Shown here in pieces: positions 51,054-60,567 of a DNA stretch of 64,000 nucleotides (position 1 is its first letter; every line of letters begins with the position of its first letter). Both the position numbers and the translations under genes were made by a program. The DNA is taken from contig CAJTEN010000010.1 in NCBI GenBank assembly GCA_910575245.1, positions 101,870-165,869 of the forward strand, read 5' to 3'. The notes under the pieces are model-generated. The model saw only the letters and a list, made by a program, of their open reading frames with translations. It did not search any database and was not told the origin of the DNA. Source of the stretch: Clostridia bacterium. GTDB lineage: Bacteria; Bacillota; Clostridia; Lachnospirales; Lachnospiraceae.

Positions 51054-52766
51054 TCATCCACACTGGACTGGAATGATGATAGTCACCTTGGTCCCCCTGC
51101 CGATCTCACTGTTAATTGTCAGAATCGCCTCTCCCTGATAAAATCCCTCCAGGCAGTGGCGCACATATCGCAGCCCGATTCCGGCAGTATCTCCTTCCCC
51201 GTTGTCCTCATAAAAGAAAGGGCGGTTTAGCTGCTCTAACTTCTCCCGGCACAGCCCGTTCCCATAATCCTGGATCGTAATAACCGCATAGTTGTTGCGC
51301 ACATCATGGAATATCCGAATATCCACCACCCCCATGTCCCCCAGCCCGTATCGAAGAGCATTCTCAATCAACGGCTGAAACAGCATTCGGATCGTCTCCG
51401 TCTCCAGGTAGTTTCCTTCCTCCACATCCATATGAATCTCGAAATCATAACGCTGCTTTTGGAGACTTATGTACCTTCTGGCAATCTCCACCTCCGAGCG
51501 CAGGGTGCTCTTCCTCTCCTCTTTTCCGAGATTGTAGGCTAACAGGAACTTGAAATCTGAAAGAAAACTGCTGATGGCTTCCTGATGTGCCATCTGCGCC
51601 ATCCACTGTACGGAATTTAATGTATTTAACAGAAAATGCGGGTTTATCTGGTACATCAGCTTTTCCCGCTCCGTCTTCTGACGCTGCTTTTCTTCCATCT
51701 GCACCTTCACCAGAAGATTTTTGATATCCGCCTTCATATCGTTTATCCTGCACATCAGCTCCTGAAATTCCTGAACCTCCAGATCTTCTCCGCTTACGTC
51801 CAGTTTCCCTTCGCCGACTTCCACGATCGCCTGCTCAAGCCGTTTGATGGGTTTACCGAGCATCCGCATGGTGGCAAAGACGATCAGCAGGGACGGAAGA
51901 ATCGACAGGATGCACAGCAGAAAAATCTTTTCATACCATCCGATGATCTCCTTTACATGTTCCTCCTGCGGCACCCCGTTTACATAGATAAATCCCATCT
52001 CTGACTTTTCCGCAATGAGATAATACCCCTGAAACCGCCCCGAGAAACTGCCCTCCTCCTCAAACGCAAGCTGCAGTACATCTCCTGCGGAAAAATGCCC
52101 GCTGTTGGAAAAGAGCACTTTTCCTTCCTGATCCAATTGAATGGATAAAAAAGAATCGCCCCCGGGAACGTAATCCTTGATGTTGGATTTCATTTCGATA
52201 TAAATGTCCAATGTCTGATTCCAGAAATGCTGGTTCTCCCTGAGCATGGATACCACCACATTGTCGCTGTACTTGCTGTTGGAACGGTGGAGCACCTGAA
52301 ACTGGTTCACCCCAATCTGCGTCATGCATTCCTCTCCTGAGACACTCCTGCCGTCAAAAGCGTCACTGCCGAAAAATTCTTCCTTGGTATCACTGTCAAT
52401 ATAAACCGAAAAATTCACATACGTATTGATGGCAGAAGCCGAAAGCATGGCATTTTCCAGTTCCCGCCGTCTCTGGAACTTATCGAAATTGTTGTCTGAC
52501 GCCAGGTAATCTTCAAGCATGGCGCCAATATTCCCTTCCTCCCCCAGCTGCTGCATCATCCTGCTCATGGTAAAATAGCAGAATTCCAGATGCGCCATCT
52601 CATTCTTCATATTCATGCGCAGAGCATTTTCCATCTGGTTTTTCTCAATAGAGCGTATGGTAATAACGGCCACAATGTAACAGGAAAGGCTGCATACTAC
52701 AAGCCCTGTGACACTGATCAGCAGAAGTCGTCCCCGAAAAGATTTCGTAATCTTCTCTCTCATCAT
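51054..52766 (-). CDS. YesM-like sensor histidine kinase
   Basis: About 570 residues. Membrane helix ~18-38, large external sensing domain (~40-270), second helix ~275-300, HAMP near 305-355, then the His_kinase (LytS/YesM) motif QINPHFLLNTLNSVQWMAQ near 380 and a HATPase with LIENALRYGLGD near 470 and GIGLRYVRHCLEG near 540. Start uncertain: ATG 52766 or 52763, or TTG 52772; it touches the GH13 stop. Senses an extracellular sugar or its binding protein in family members. Confidence 0.9.
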   Translation of the reverse strand: MMREKITKSFRGRLLLISVTGLVVCSLSCYIVAVITIRSIEKNQMENALRMNMKNEMAHLEFCYFTMSRMMQQLGEEGNIGAMLEDYLASDNNFDKFQRRRELENAMLSASAINTYVNFSVYIDSDTKEEFFGSDAFDGRSVSGEECMTQIGVNQFQVLHRSNSKYSDNVVVSMLRENQHFWNQTLDIYIEMKSNIKDYVPGGDSFLSIQLDQEGKVLFSNSGHFSAGDVLQLAFEEEGSFSGRFQGYYLIAEKSEMGFIYVNGVPQEEHVKEIIGWYEKIFLLCILSILPSLLIVFATMRMLGKPIKRLEQAIVEVGEGKLDVSGEDLEVQEFQELMCRINDMKADIKNLLVKVQMEEKQRQKTEREKLMYQINPHFLLNTLNSVQWMAQMAHQEAISSFLSDFKFLLAYNLGKEERKSTLRSEVEIARRYISLQKQRYDFEIHMDVEEGNYLETETIRMLFQPLIENALRYGLGDMGVVDIRIFHDVRNNYAVITIQDYGNGLCREKLEQLNRPFFYEDNGEGDTAGIGLRYVRHCLEGFYQGEAILTINSEIGRGTKVTIIIPVQCG

Positions 52767-52768
52767 TT

Positions 52769-54100
52769 TCAATGAGATACAGACATCTCATTTTTTAAAA
52801 AACACGCTGTATCTATCTTCAAAATAAGCGGTTTCCCGTCGAAAACAAACTTTCCTTTCACTATGTCGACAGACTCCTTTGTCAGCAGATTTTCATAGAT
52901 TCCGTCTGAAATATAGGCTGGCAGTTCTCCCTGATACCCTTTCAGGCTAAAGATTCCCACCACGCACTTTGACTCCATGATGCACCACAGATAAGCAACG
53001 TTTCTGCCATCATCTGCAAAGCTTCCGTAGATGCCGTCTGCTGCAAGCTCTGTCTTCTTGATGTGGGCACATCTGGCAATCAAGTCAGAAATATCCTTTC
53101 CGTCAGCAAACGCTGTAACATCCTTTTCAAAGATACTTGGCTGATGGGAAAGCATCGCTTCCTGTCCTGCATAAATAAACGCTGTCCCTTTTAGCAGGAA
53201 ACTGAAAGCCGTCCAGTTCAGAATGGACAACTCATCTTCCACATAATAAGCGATCCGCTGCTGATCGTGGTTTTCCACACATCTTAACTTCACGTAATTT
53301 TCCGGATAGGTTCCCTCCTGCTTCTCGATTTCGTCCAGATATAAGGACAACGGGAAATCAGAATCTTTTTTCACATAGTTGATGAAGGTCGGCCATATAT
53401 CATAGTCGTAACAAATGTCAAACACGTCATACAGCTGGGAATCCGTCGCGCAATAGCCGCCCTGGCTGCGAATAAACTTGATAAAATGCTTCTCTGTGGA
53501 TTCTGCCAGCCAAATGGCTCCGGGTCTGACCGCCTCCACCTCCTTGCGCGCCTGCTGCCAGAATTCGATCGGAACTCTGGGCGCTACGTCGCAGCGAAAT
53601 CCGTCCACCATCTCGGCCCACATCTTTAATGTGTCGATTTGATACCGCCACAGCTCCTTCCTGCTGTAGTCCAGATCTGCAATATCGCTCCAGTCTGGCA
53701 CCAGAGATACCATGTTTCCGCTGCTGTCCCGCTTAAACCATTCCGGGTGGTTCTCTGCCAGCCAGGAATCCGGCGAAGTGTGGTTGTACACCACATCCAG
53801 AATGCATAGCATTCCCCGCTTATGAATCTCATCTGTCAGATGCCTGAAGTCCTCCATGCTTCCCATAGCCGGATCCACCGCCCGGTAATCCTTTATGGCA
53901 TAAGGGCTCCCGTCCTTTCCTTTCTGCATCAGAATACCCGTGGGCTGTATCGGCATAAACCAGATAATATCCGTTCCCAGCGCCCGGATGCGATCCAGAT
54001 CGCCCTCCACCGCCGCAAAAGTGCCCTCTGGTGTATGATTCCTGACAAACAGGGAATATATCATTTTTTGTCTCAGTGCAATGTTTGTATTTTTTGCCAT
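52769..54100 (-). CDS. GH13 alpha-amylase-family glycosidase
   Basis: 443 residues, cytoplasmic (no signal peptide). TIM-barrel with DVVYNHTSPDSWL near 102 (region I), GFRCDVAP with nucleophile Asp171 (region II), WLAES with acid/base Glu200 (region III) and VENHDQQR with Asp279 (region IV); a C-terminal beta domain follows. The short loops and intracellular site suggest an oligosaccharide-cleaving or phosphorylase-type member, acting after uptake. It lies between the binding-protein and the two-component genes; ATG 54100 is preceded by AGGAGG. Confidence 0.9.
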   Translation of the reverse strand: MAKNTNIALRQKMIYSLFVRNHTPEGTFAAVEGDLDRIRALGTDIIWFMPIQPTGILMQKGKDGSPYAIKDYRAVDPAMGSMEDFRHLTDEIHKRGMLCILDVVYNHTSPDSWLAENHPEWFKRDSSGNMVSLVPDWSDIADLDYSRKELWRYQIDTLKMWAEMVDGFRCDVAPRVPIEFWQQARKEVEAVRPGAIWLAESTEKHFIKFIRSQGGYCATDSQLYDVFDICYDYDIWPTFINYVKKDSDFPLSLYLDEIEKQEGTYPENYVKLRCVENHDQQRIAYYVEDELSILNWTAFSFLLKGTAFIYAGQEAMLSHQPSIFEKDVTAFADGKDISDLIARCAHIKKTELAADGIYGSFADDGRNVAYLWCIMESKCVVGIFSLKGYQGELPAYISDGIYENLLTKESVDIVKGKFVFDGKPLILKIDTACFLKNEMSVSH

Positions 54101-54155
54101 TTTTACGCTTAACCTCCTCTATTCAAATATGCCTGTGTCTGTTTTGGTGCCGTGT

Positions 54156-54198
54156 ACATACAAACGACGGCGGGAAAAGTCCCCGCCATCTTGTATGT
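54156..54198 (-). terminator. hairpin after the binding-protein gene
   Basis: Stem ACATACAA..GGCGGGGAC / CCCGCC..TTGTATGT in the 105-base gap before the GH13 gene. There is no T run, so it probably protects or separates the abundant binding-protein mRNA instead of ending transcription. Confidence 0.65.
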
Positions 54199-54205
54199 AA
54201 GATAT

Positions 54206-55936
54206 TTATTCGTTCACAGCTGCCGTAATCTCCTCTAAGATTTCCGAACCACCTTCATTATACCACTTCTCTACAAAATTATCAAACTCGTCGATCGGAG
54301 CCTGACCCAAGATAATTTTCGCAAAGGTCTCCTCCTCTAACTTCTGGAGGTTTGCCCACTTGGCAGCCATCGTGTCTGTCTGTCCGCTGTAGGCATTGAA
54401 GATCGGCACATAGCCTTCCTCCACCAGCGGCCGCTCGCCTATCATGATGGAAACCAGACGAGGGATATTCGATGCCGCCATCTCATGATCCAAATCCCAG
54501 TACTCCAGTGAAAAGTCGTCCTTAGGGTCCAGTTTTAAGACCTCGATAGCATCCAGATCGCTTCTTAAGAGCTTGCGGCCGGTCACATCCACATCCTCTT
54601 TCTTCACCTCACCCAGGTTGAATTTTTTGAGCCACTCATAGGAATATTCGATCTCATCCGCATTGTCATATACATTGAAAAGCGGATAGATACTGGCTGT
54701 AATGTTATTTTGTGTCATGTCATTGTCAACCCAGCTCTGCTCGTTTTCAATCAGGTAATTGATGATTTGTATTGCCGCTTCCGGATGCTCATAGCCCTTG
54801 CGCACGCACACGTACTGCTTTGTGGGATCGGCCATTGGCGAATAAAACTTTCCGTCCGCCGCCAGAGGCGCCATGTAGGCCATCCATTCCTGACTGCCGT
54901 TTAAGGTCACACTATCCACGGTATAGCCACACCACCAGGGTCCGAAGAAAATTCCTGCTTTTCCTGCGGTCACAGGTTCAAGCGAATCATTTCTGACAAA
55001 GACTTCGGGGTCAATCGCGCCAGCCGCATACATCTCGGCCAGCTTTGCCAGCGCCTCTTTGGTCTGGGGTTCTACGGAGCCATAAGTCACCTTGCCGTCG
55101 TTTTCCAGCCAATATTCAGGATAGGAATTATACGCGCCAAAGATAGGATCAAGCCCCCAGCGGTTTCCGCCTATATTGACCAGCTGATCGCCGGACGCCG
55201 GTCCAATGATGCCAATGGTATTGTCGCCGCCAAGCTTCGCTTCCACAAATTTCTGTGCGACATCAATGACTTCATCAACCGACCTGGGCACTTCCAACCC
55301 CAGCTGATCGAGCCAGTCCTGACGAATCCACATGATGTTTACTCCGCCGGCTGTAATTTCCGGAGCAGGAATCGCATACATTTCCCCATTATAAGAGATG
55401 GCATCCATCAGAGCATCTCCACCGGAACGGACATACTGCTTTAACTGATCAGAGGCATACTCCTCGAAAACATCCGTAAGCGGCTGTATCTGATCATATT
55501 TCAGCATTGCAAGGTACTGGCTCTGTCCCACATTCACGGCATCCGGAATCGTATTGGATGCGATGCAGAGATTGATCTTCTGTCCAAAATCCGAGCTGGC
55601 GCAGATCCAGTCATACTGCACATCAATATTCAGGTCGTTCTTCAGCCACTGGACAAAACGGCTGTTCTCCACCGTCTCCCCTTCATCAAAGACTGTATTC
55701 GGGTCCAAACCATGCCCCATCTTAATCGTGACGGTTTCCTCAAACGGCTGCAAAGCCTTCGAACCGCCAGTTTCCGATGGTGTGAGCGCATCCGAAACCT
55801 TTCCTTCCGAATCAGACGCCGCAGGCGTCTCAGACGTTCCTTTGTCTGTATTTGCGGTGTCTCCCCCGCACGCAGTCATACCCAGCACCATACTGCCAAC
55901 CAGCATGAGTGATACAAGTTTCTTTAATTTCATCAT
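54206..55936 (-). CDS. sugar ABC transporter substrate-binding lipoprotein
   Basis: 576 residues. Lipoprotein signal peptide with lipobox LGMTACGG, Cys23 as the anchored residue, then a Thr/Ser/Glu linker. The size and segments such as NVGQSQYLAMLKYDQIQPL and PEITAGGVNIMWIRQDWLD fit the LplA/YtcQ-type large binding proteins for oligosaccharides. It works with the two permeases just upstream. No ATPase gene is in the operon; such systems usually share a common MsmX-type ATPase encoded elsewhere. Confidence 0.92.
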   Translation of the reverse strand: MMKLKKLVSLMLVGSMVLGMTACGGDTANTDKGTSETPAASDSEGKVSDALTPSETGGSKALQPFEETVTIKMGHGLDPNTVFDEGETVENSRFVQWLKNDLNIDVQYDWICASSDFGQKINLCIASNTIPDAVNVGQSQYLAMLKYDQIQPLTDVFEEYASDQLKQYVRSGGDALMDAISYNGEMYAIPAPEITAGGVNIMWIRQDWLDQLGLEVPRSVDEVIDVAQKFVEAKLGGDNTIGIIGPASGDQLVNIGGNRWGLDPIFGAYNSYPEYWLENDGKVTYGSVEPQTKEALAKLAEMYAAGAIDPEVFVRNDSLEPVTAGKAGIFFGPWWCGYTVDSVTLNGSQEWMAYMAPLAADGKFYSPMADPTKQYVCVRKGYEHPEAAIQIINYLIENEQSWVDNDMTQNNITASIYPLFNVYDNADEIEYSYEWLKKFNLGEVKKEDVDVTGRKLLRSDLDAIEVLKLDPKDDFSLEYWDLDHEMAASNIPRLVSIMIGERPLVEEGYVPIFNAYSGQTDTMAAKWANLQKLEEETFAKIILGQAPIDEFDNFVEKWYNEGGSEILEEITAAVNE

Positions 55937-55963
55937 TATTGTCCTCCTTATTTTATTTGAGAA

Positions 55964-56851
55964 TCAGCCCTTCACAGACCCCAGCGTAATACCTTTGACA
56001 AAATACTTCTGCAAAAATGGATATACGATCAACACGGGTATCATGGCGATAAATATCTTTGCCGCATCCAAAGACTGGTTGTTGAGCTTGGATGCCGCCG
56101 CAATCTGTTCTACATTCATTGTTGAGTAGTCCAGCGTAACTACCATCTGCTGAATATAGGTCTGCAGAGGATAGCTGGTCTCTTTCGTGCTAAGCACCAA
56201 CCCCTGGAAAAATTCATTCCAGTAGCCCACAATCGTAAACAGCGTAATCGTGGCTATGCTGGGCTTTGCAAGAGGCACATAGATGGACGCCCAAATCCGC
56301 CATGGTCCCGCTCCATCCACCAGTGCCGCCTCCTCCAGTTCCGAGGGAAGGTTTTTGAAAAAGTTCATGGCCAGTATCACATTGTAGACCGGAAGACCGC
56401 CGGCCAGCACCAGCCCCCAGATACTGTCGATCAGCTTGTAATTGCGCATGGTCAGATACCATGGCACTGTACCGCCGTTAAACAGCATACAGAAAATTAA
56501 AAGCCACATAAATGCATTGCGCTTTGGAAACTGCGTTTTCGTCCTTGACAGCGGATAGGCCGCCATCAGAATACAGCCCAGACTCAGCAGCGTTCCCAGC
56601 ACCACCCTACAGATAGAGTTCCAAAAAGCACGGAAGAATGCACCCTCACCTATGATTTTCTTATAAGAATTAATGTTGAAGCCCACCGGCCAGAAAGAAA
56701 CCAGCCCGGCATTTACCGCGTCCTTGGAGCTTAAGGATATACAGAGCACATACCACAGCGGCAAGAGACAGAGAAGACCAATCATTACCAATATGATGAC
56801 ATTGATGATATCAAATATCTTCGATCCCATGGAATTATCTTTTATATTCAT
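55964..56851 (-). CDS. carbohydrate ABC permease (LplC/MalG type)
   Basis: 295 residues, six predicted helices. The EAA loop appears in ELEEAALVDGAGPWRIWASIYVPLAKPSIAT near residues 175-205, the site of ATPase contact. N-terminus NIKDNSMGSKIFDIINVIIL. GGAGGAG before the start at 56851. The C-terminal end FVKGITLGSVKG matches the CUT1 permease pattern. Partner of the permease at 56868. Confidence 0.93.
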   Translation of the reverse strand: MNIKDNSMGSKIFDIINVIILVMIGLLCLLPLWYVLCISLSSKDAVNAGLVSFWPVGFNINSYKKIIGEGAFFRAFWNSICRVVLGTLLSLGCILMAAYPLSRTKTQFPKRNAFMWLLIFCMLFNGGTVPWYLTMRNYKLIDSIWGLVLAGGLPVYNVILAMNFFKNLPSELEEAALVDGAGPWRIWASIYVPLAKPSIATITLFTIVGYWNEFFQGLVLSTKETSYPLQTYIQQMVVTLDYSTMNVEQIAAASKLNNQSLDAAKIFIAMIPVLIVYPFLQKYFVKGITLGSVKG

Positions 56852-56867
56852 GATATCTCCTCCCCTG

Positions 56868-57758
56868 CTAGAATAACTTATATCCCGTAAACTTATCGGC
56901 CATCCAGTATCCCAGCGTGATCAGCACAAAACTCACCACGGATTTCAGAAGTCCGACCGCTGTTGCCAGAGAGAACTGCAGGTTCACAAGACCAGCCCGA
57001 TACACCCATGTGTCCAGGATATCACCAGTGGAATATACCAGTGGATTGTACAGGTTAAAAATCTGATCAAAGCCCGCGTTCAGCACATTTCCCAGAGAAA
57101 GAATCGCCAGCAGCGCCACCGTCATCTTAATGCCCGGCAGCGTAATGTGCCAGATCCGCTTAAAGCGCCCCGCACCATCCACTGCTGCCGCCTCGTAGAG
57201 CTCAGGCGCAATCCCCAGCATGGTTGCCAGATAGATAATCGCGTTGTAACCGAAGTTCTTCCAGATATCTGTGCCGATAATCAGCGGCCGGAACATGCTC
57301 GCCGTTCCGAAAAAATTCACATTTTTTCCGCCAAAGAAATTGATTATCGAATTGATAGGGCCTACATAACCAAAAATGTTCAGCACAATCTTGGCCAGGA
57401 TAACCCATGACAGGAAATAGGGAAGATATACGATTGTCTGGATTGGCCTGTACAGCTTCTTGATGCACAACTCGTTCAGCAATATGGCAAAAATCAATGG
57501 TACAATCAAGTTCGCGATAATCTTACCCACCGCAATGATGATGGTGTTGGTTAGAACCTGTTTGATATCGCTCATCTGGAACATATATTCGAAATTCTTC
57601 AATCCGATAAACGGCGATTTCCACATGCCCAGACCCGGATTAAAATCCTCGAATGCCATCACGATACCAAACATGGGCACAATGTTGAAAAGCACCAGCC
57701 AGATGATTGCCGGTATCAGCATTATGTAATAATGTTTCAGGAATTTTTTGTTAAACAT
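56868..57758 (-). CDS. carbohydrate ABC permease (LplB/MalF type)
   Basis: 296 residues, six predicted helices, EAA loop in PELYEAAAVDGAGRFKRIWHITLPGIKMT near 186-214. N-terminal LKHYYIMLIPAIIWLVLFNIVPMFG is the typical start of LplB/YteP proteins, and C-terminal YWMADKFTGYKLF is also typical. Sixteen bases before the second permease. Together they form the membrane channel for the sugar bound by the lipoprotein at 54206. Confidence 0.93.
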   Translation of the reverse strand: MFNKKFLKHYYIMLIPAIIWLVLFNIVPMFGIVMAFEDFNPGLGMWKSPFIGLKNFEYMFQMSDIKQVLTNTIIIAVGKIIANLIVPLIFAILLNELCIKKLYRPIQTIVYLPYFLSWVILAKIVLNIFGYVGPINSIINFFGGKNVNFFGTASMFRPLIIGTDIWKNFGYNAIIYLATMLGIAPELYEAAAVDGAGRFKRIWHITLPGIKMTVALLAILSLGNVLNAGFDQIFNLYNPLVYSTGDILDTWVYRAGLVNLQFSLATAVGLLKSVVSFVLITLGYWMADKFTGYKLF

Positions 57759-57781
57759 ATTCCCTCCCCCCCCCTTCAGAT

Positions 57782-58576
57782 TTACTTTTGATCAGTTCTT
57801 TGTAATAAGAGCTTTTGCATAAAATCAATGGTAAAATCCAGGCCTTTCTCTCCCAGCTCACCTTTCCAGTTGGCAGAGTGCGGCTCAATGCTTAAGCCTT
57901 CCTGATAACCTTTCGCATATAAAACGGACAAAAATGCGCCCCAATTGGTCATATCCATCCCCGCTGGCGGATCGTCAAAACGCTCGCCATTGATTGTAAG
58001 GGCTCCTTTGATATGAACATGTATAAAGCGGTCGCCCCAGTCCCTTGCCTCCTGCAGATAGTCGCCCCCTGCATAGATGCAATGAGAAGTGTCATATTTG
58101 ATATACAGATCTTTCAAATATCCATGGATTACCCGATACGCCATGGGATCGCAAACAAAGTTATTCCATCTGCAGTTATAAACGGCAATCCGAACCCCTC
58201 TTTGTTTCCCATAAGCAATCAGCTTCTTAAAATATGCGATTGCCAGGCCGCAGTTCTCATAGTAAGAAAGCGCGTCCACATAATTACAGCCTGTAATATA
58301 AATGGTGCAGCCTAACTTCTCTGCCGCGTCAATGAGCCTGCATTCCAGCGAAAGCTCCTCCTCACAAATGCCTTCTTTGCAGATTCTGTCGCTTCCCCAA
58401 CGGCCAATTGCGCGAACAGGCAGACCATACTTTTGGCTGTATCCTTTGACCGCATCCACATGAGACAGAAATTCCTCCGCACGCTCATTTACGTCCAGTT
58501 CCACGAAAGAAAGACCTTTTTCCTTTACTTTGATAAAGTCCTCTTCCTGAATCCATGAAATCATTCCAAGTGTCAT
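57782..58576 (-). CDS. TIM-barrel sugar isomerase/epimerase (AP endonuclease 2 fold)
   Basis: 264 residues. Xylose-isomerase-like TIM barrel with metal-binding motifs: VAVYNCRWNNFV near 132, IKYDTSHCIYAGGD near 165, HVHIKGAL near 190 and LSIEPHSANW near 237 (Glu, Asp, His, Glu as metal ligands). Similar enzymes act on 3-keto sugars or inosose-type compounds. Substrate cannot be fixed from sequence. Start at 58576 after AAGGGGG. Third of three such enzymes in this operon. Confidence 0.85.
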   Translation of the reverse strand: MTLGMISWIQEEDFIKVKEKGLSFVELDVNERAEEFLSHVDAVKGYSQKYGLPVRAIGRWGSDRICKEGICEEELSLECRLIDAAEKLGCTIYITGCNYVDALSYYENCGLAIAYFKKLIAYGKQRGVRIAVYNCRWNNFVCDPMAYRVIHGYLKDLYIKYDTSHCIYAGGDYLQEARDWGDRFIHVHIKGALTINGERFDDPPAGMDMTNWGAFLSVLYAKGYQEGLSIEPHSANWKGELGEKGLDFTIDFMQKLLLQRTDQK

Positions 58577-58591
58577 TTGAATCCCCCTTTC

Positions 58592-59668
58592 CTAATCAAA
58601 ATAAATTGTCTTTCCTGTCTTTGCCGATTCATAGATGGCTTCCAAAATCTGTGTCACAACCATGGCCTGCTCCGGCAATACGGTCAACGGTTTTCCGTCC
58701 ACAATCGCCGCATAAAATACTCTCTGCTCCTCGTCCTCGGGTCTTGCGGCCGCCCCGTCATAAAACGCAACGCCTGCCGCATCCAGCGCCGGCTTCTCCA
58801 CGCACTGCCTTCCGTACTGTACGCGGTTGATACGCAGACCATCCTTCATATCAGCCCCAGCCTTCGTTCCGCACAGGGAAGTCTTCGCCTCGTCCACTTC
58901 CAGACTGTTAAGCGCCCAGGCCGCTTCCAGATGTATGGCTGCACCGTTTTTCATCTTGATAAAACCAAACGCGGAATCCTCCACCGTAAAAATTTCCGGA
59001 TCCCAGTCGCCCCACGCGTTTCCGGTATCCTTCTGGTCTGCCAGCTTGCGGAATACAGAGCCGGTTACGGATGCCGGTTCATAATTATCCATCATCCACA
59101 ATGTCAGATCCAGCGCATGCGTGCCGATATCGATCAGCGGACCGCCCCCCTGCTTTTCCGCATCCAAAAATACTCCCCATGTAGGAACCGCTCTTCTGCG
59201 GATCGCATGTGCCTTGGCATAGTAAATCTCGCCCAGATCACCGTTTGCACATGCTTTTTTCAGATACTGCGAATCCCCTCTGTAACGGTTTTGATATCCT
59301 ATGGTCAGAATCTTTCCTGTCTCCTTTGCGGTCTTAACCATTTCCTGCGCCTCCGCAAAGGTTTTTGCCATGGGCTTTTCACACAGTACATGCTTGCCTG
59401 CCTTCATGGCCGCGATCGCGACAGGCGCATGGGAACTGTTCGGCGTCAGCACATAGACCGCATCCAGATCCTCTTTGACCAATTCCTGATAATCCGTATA
59501 GACCCGGGCATCTGGTGTTCCGAAATCTTCCCTGGCCTTCTCAGCGCGTTCCTTTATCAAATCGCAGAATGCCACAATGTTCATATTTCCAACCCTTTTC
59601 ATTGCAGGCAGATGCTTATTGTTTGCAATACCGCCGCAGCCTACAACACCGACATTTAATACTCTCAT
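58592..59668 (-). CDS. Gfo/Idh/MocA-family oxidoreductase
   Basis: 358 residues. N-terminal Rossmann fold with VGVVGCGGIANNKHLPA near 5-20 and the signature CEKPMAKTF near 95 (Lys as catalytic contact); the C-terminal half is the sugar-binding domain with IDIGTHALDLTLWMMD near 195. Enzymes of this family oxidise or reduce a sugar hydroxyl, often at C3 of a glucoside. Fifteen bases after the previous gene end; GGAG upstream of the ATG. Confidence 0.9.
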   Translation of the reverse strand: MRVLNVGVVGCGGIANNKHLPAMKRVGNMNIVAFCDLIKERAEKAREDFGTPDARVYTDYQELVKEDLDAVYVLTPNSSHAPVAIAAMKAGKHVLCEKPMAKTFAEAQEMVKTAKETGKILTIGYQNRYRGDSQYLKKACANGDLGEIYYAKAHAIRRRAVPTWGVFLDAEKQGGGPLIDIGTHALDLTLWMMDNYEPASVTGSVFRKLADQKDTGNAWGDWDPEIFTVEDSAFGFIKMKNGAAIHLEAAWALNSLEVDEAKTSLCGTKAGADMKDGLRINRVQYGRQCVEKPALDAAGVAFYDGAAARPEDEEQRVFYAAIVDGKPLTVLPEQAMVVTQILEAIYESAKTGKTIYFD

Positions 59669-59698
59669 GATTTTTCTCCTTTCGACTTTTGGTTCTTT

Positions 59699-60454
59699 TC
59701 ACTGTGCTTTGACGCATTTGAGACTCTTCTCCATATTCTCCATGGGAGTTCCAAATGTGTGGGAATCCTGCTCGACAACCAGCCATTTGGCACCGCTTTC
59801 CACAGCCGCAGGCACAACCGCTTCTGCCTGAACATCGCCGTCTCCCACTGCTACCAGCACCACTTCGCCATCCCTATAGACAAAATCCTTGACATGTACA
59901 ACGGGGCAGCGCCCTGCGTATTTTTTAAGGTAAGCAGCCGGGTCTGCGCCGCCAACCTTAACCCAGCATAAATCAAGTTCTGTCTTCAAATCCTCTGCAG
60001 AAATCGTCTCATAGAACGCATCCAGCTGAAAGCGCCCCTCATCCGTCTTTTCAAATTCGAAGTGATGGTTGTGATAAAGCAGTTCTATCCCAGCCTCACG
60101 GCACTTTTGGGATATTTTTACAAGAGTCTCCAAGGTTTCCTGATGCCTGCTGCCACCGTACCATCTCTCTGGATCCAGATAAGGAATGGCCACATATTTA
60201 CAGCCAATCTCCTGATAGATCTGCACTGTCCCACTCAAATCCTGTTCAAAATCAGTTATCGGTACATGCGCGCTGATCGCCTGTAATCCTACCCTGTCCA
60301 GACAATCGCGGATCTCCTTTGCCGATTTTCCATAAAGCCCCGCAAGTTCAACGCCGTCGTACCCCATTTTTGCAAGCTGCTGCATAGTTTTTTCAAAATC
60401 TGCCGCAGCTTCATCACGCACAGAATACACCTGTGCCGCAATCGGTAAATTCAT
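59699..60454 (-). CDS. TIM-barrel sugar isomerase/epimerase
   Basis: 251 residues from 60454 (MNLPIAAQVYSVRDE), where GGAGG lies five bases upstream; the longer frame from 60550 is not needed. Motifs: MGYDGVELAGLYG near 33, HNHHFEFEK near 130, TELDLCWVKVGGADP near 155 and VVHVKDFVYRDGE near 180. It resembles the YcjR/IolE group of epimerases and dehydratases. Sits between the two oxidoreductases. Confidence 0.86.
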   Translation of the reverse strand: MNLPIAAQVYSVRDEAAADFEKTMQQLAKMGYDGVELAGLYGKSAKEIRDCLDRVGLQAISAHVPITDFEQDLSGTVQIYQEIGCKYVAIPYLDPERWYGGSRHQETLETLVKISQKCREAGIELLYHNHHFEFEKTDEGRFQLDAFYETISAEDLKTELDLCWVKVGGADPAAYLKKYAGRCPVVHVKDFVYRDGEVVLVAVGDGDVQAEAVVPAAVESGAKWLVVEQDSHTFGTPMENMEKSLKCVKAQ

Positions 60455-60567
60455 AATCGCCTCCATTTCTGCCGCACATCCATCTGGAACGGCATCCACC
60501 TGATTCCTTCTCCACTTCTGCCGAGAACTGCTGCTCGAAATTGCGAACATAAGTTCTTATCAGAATA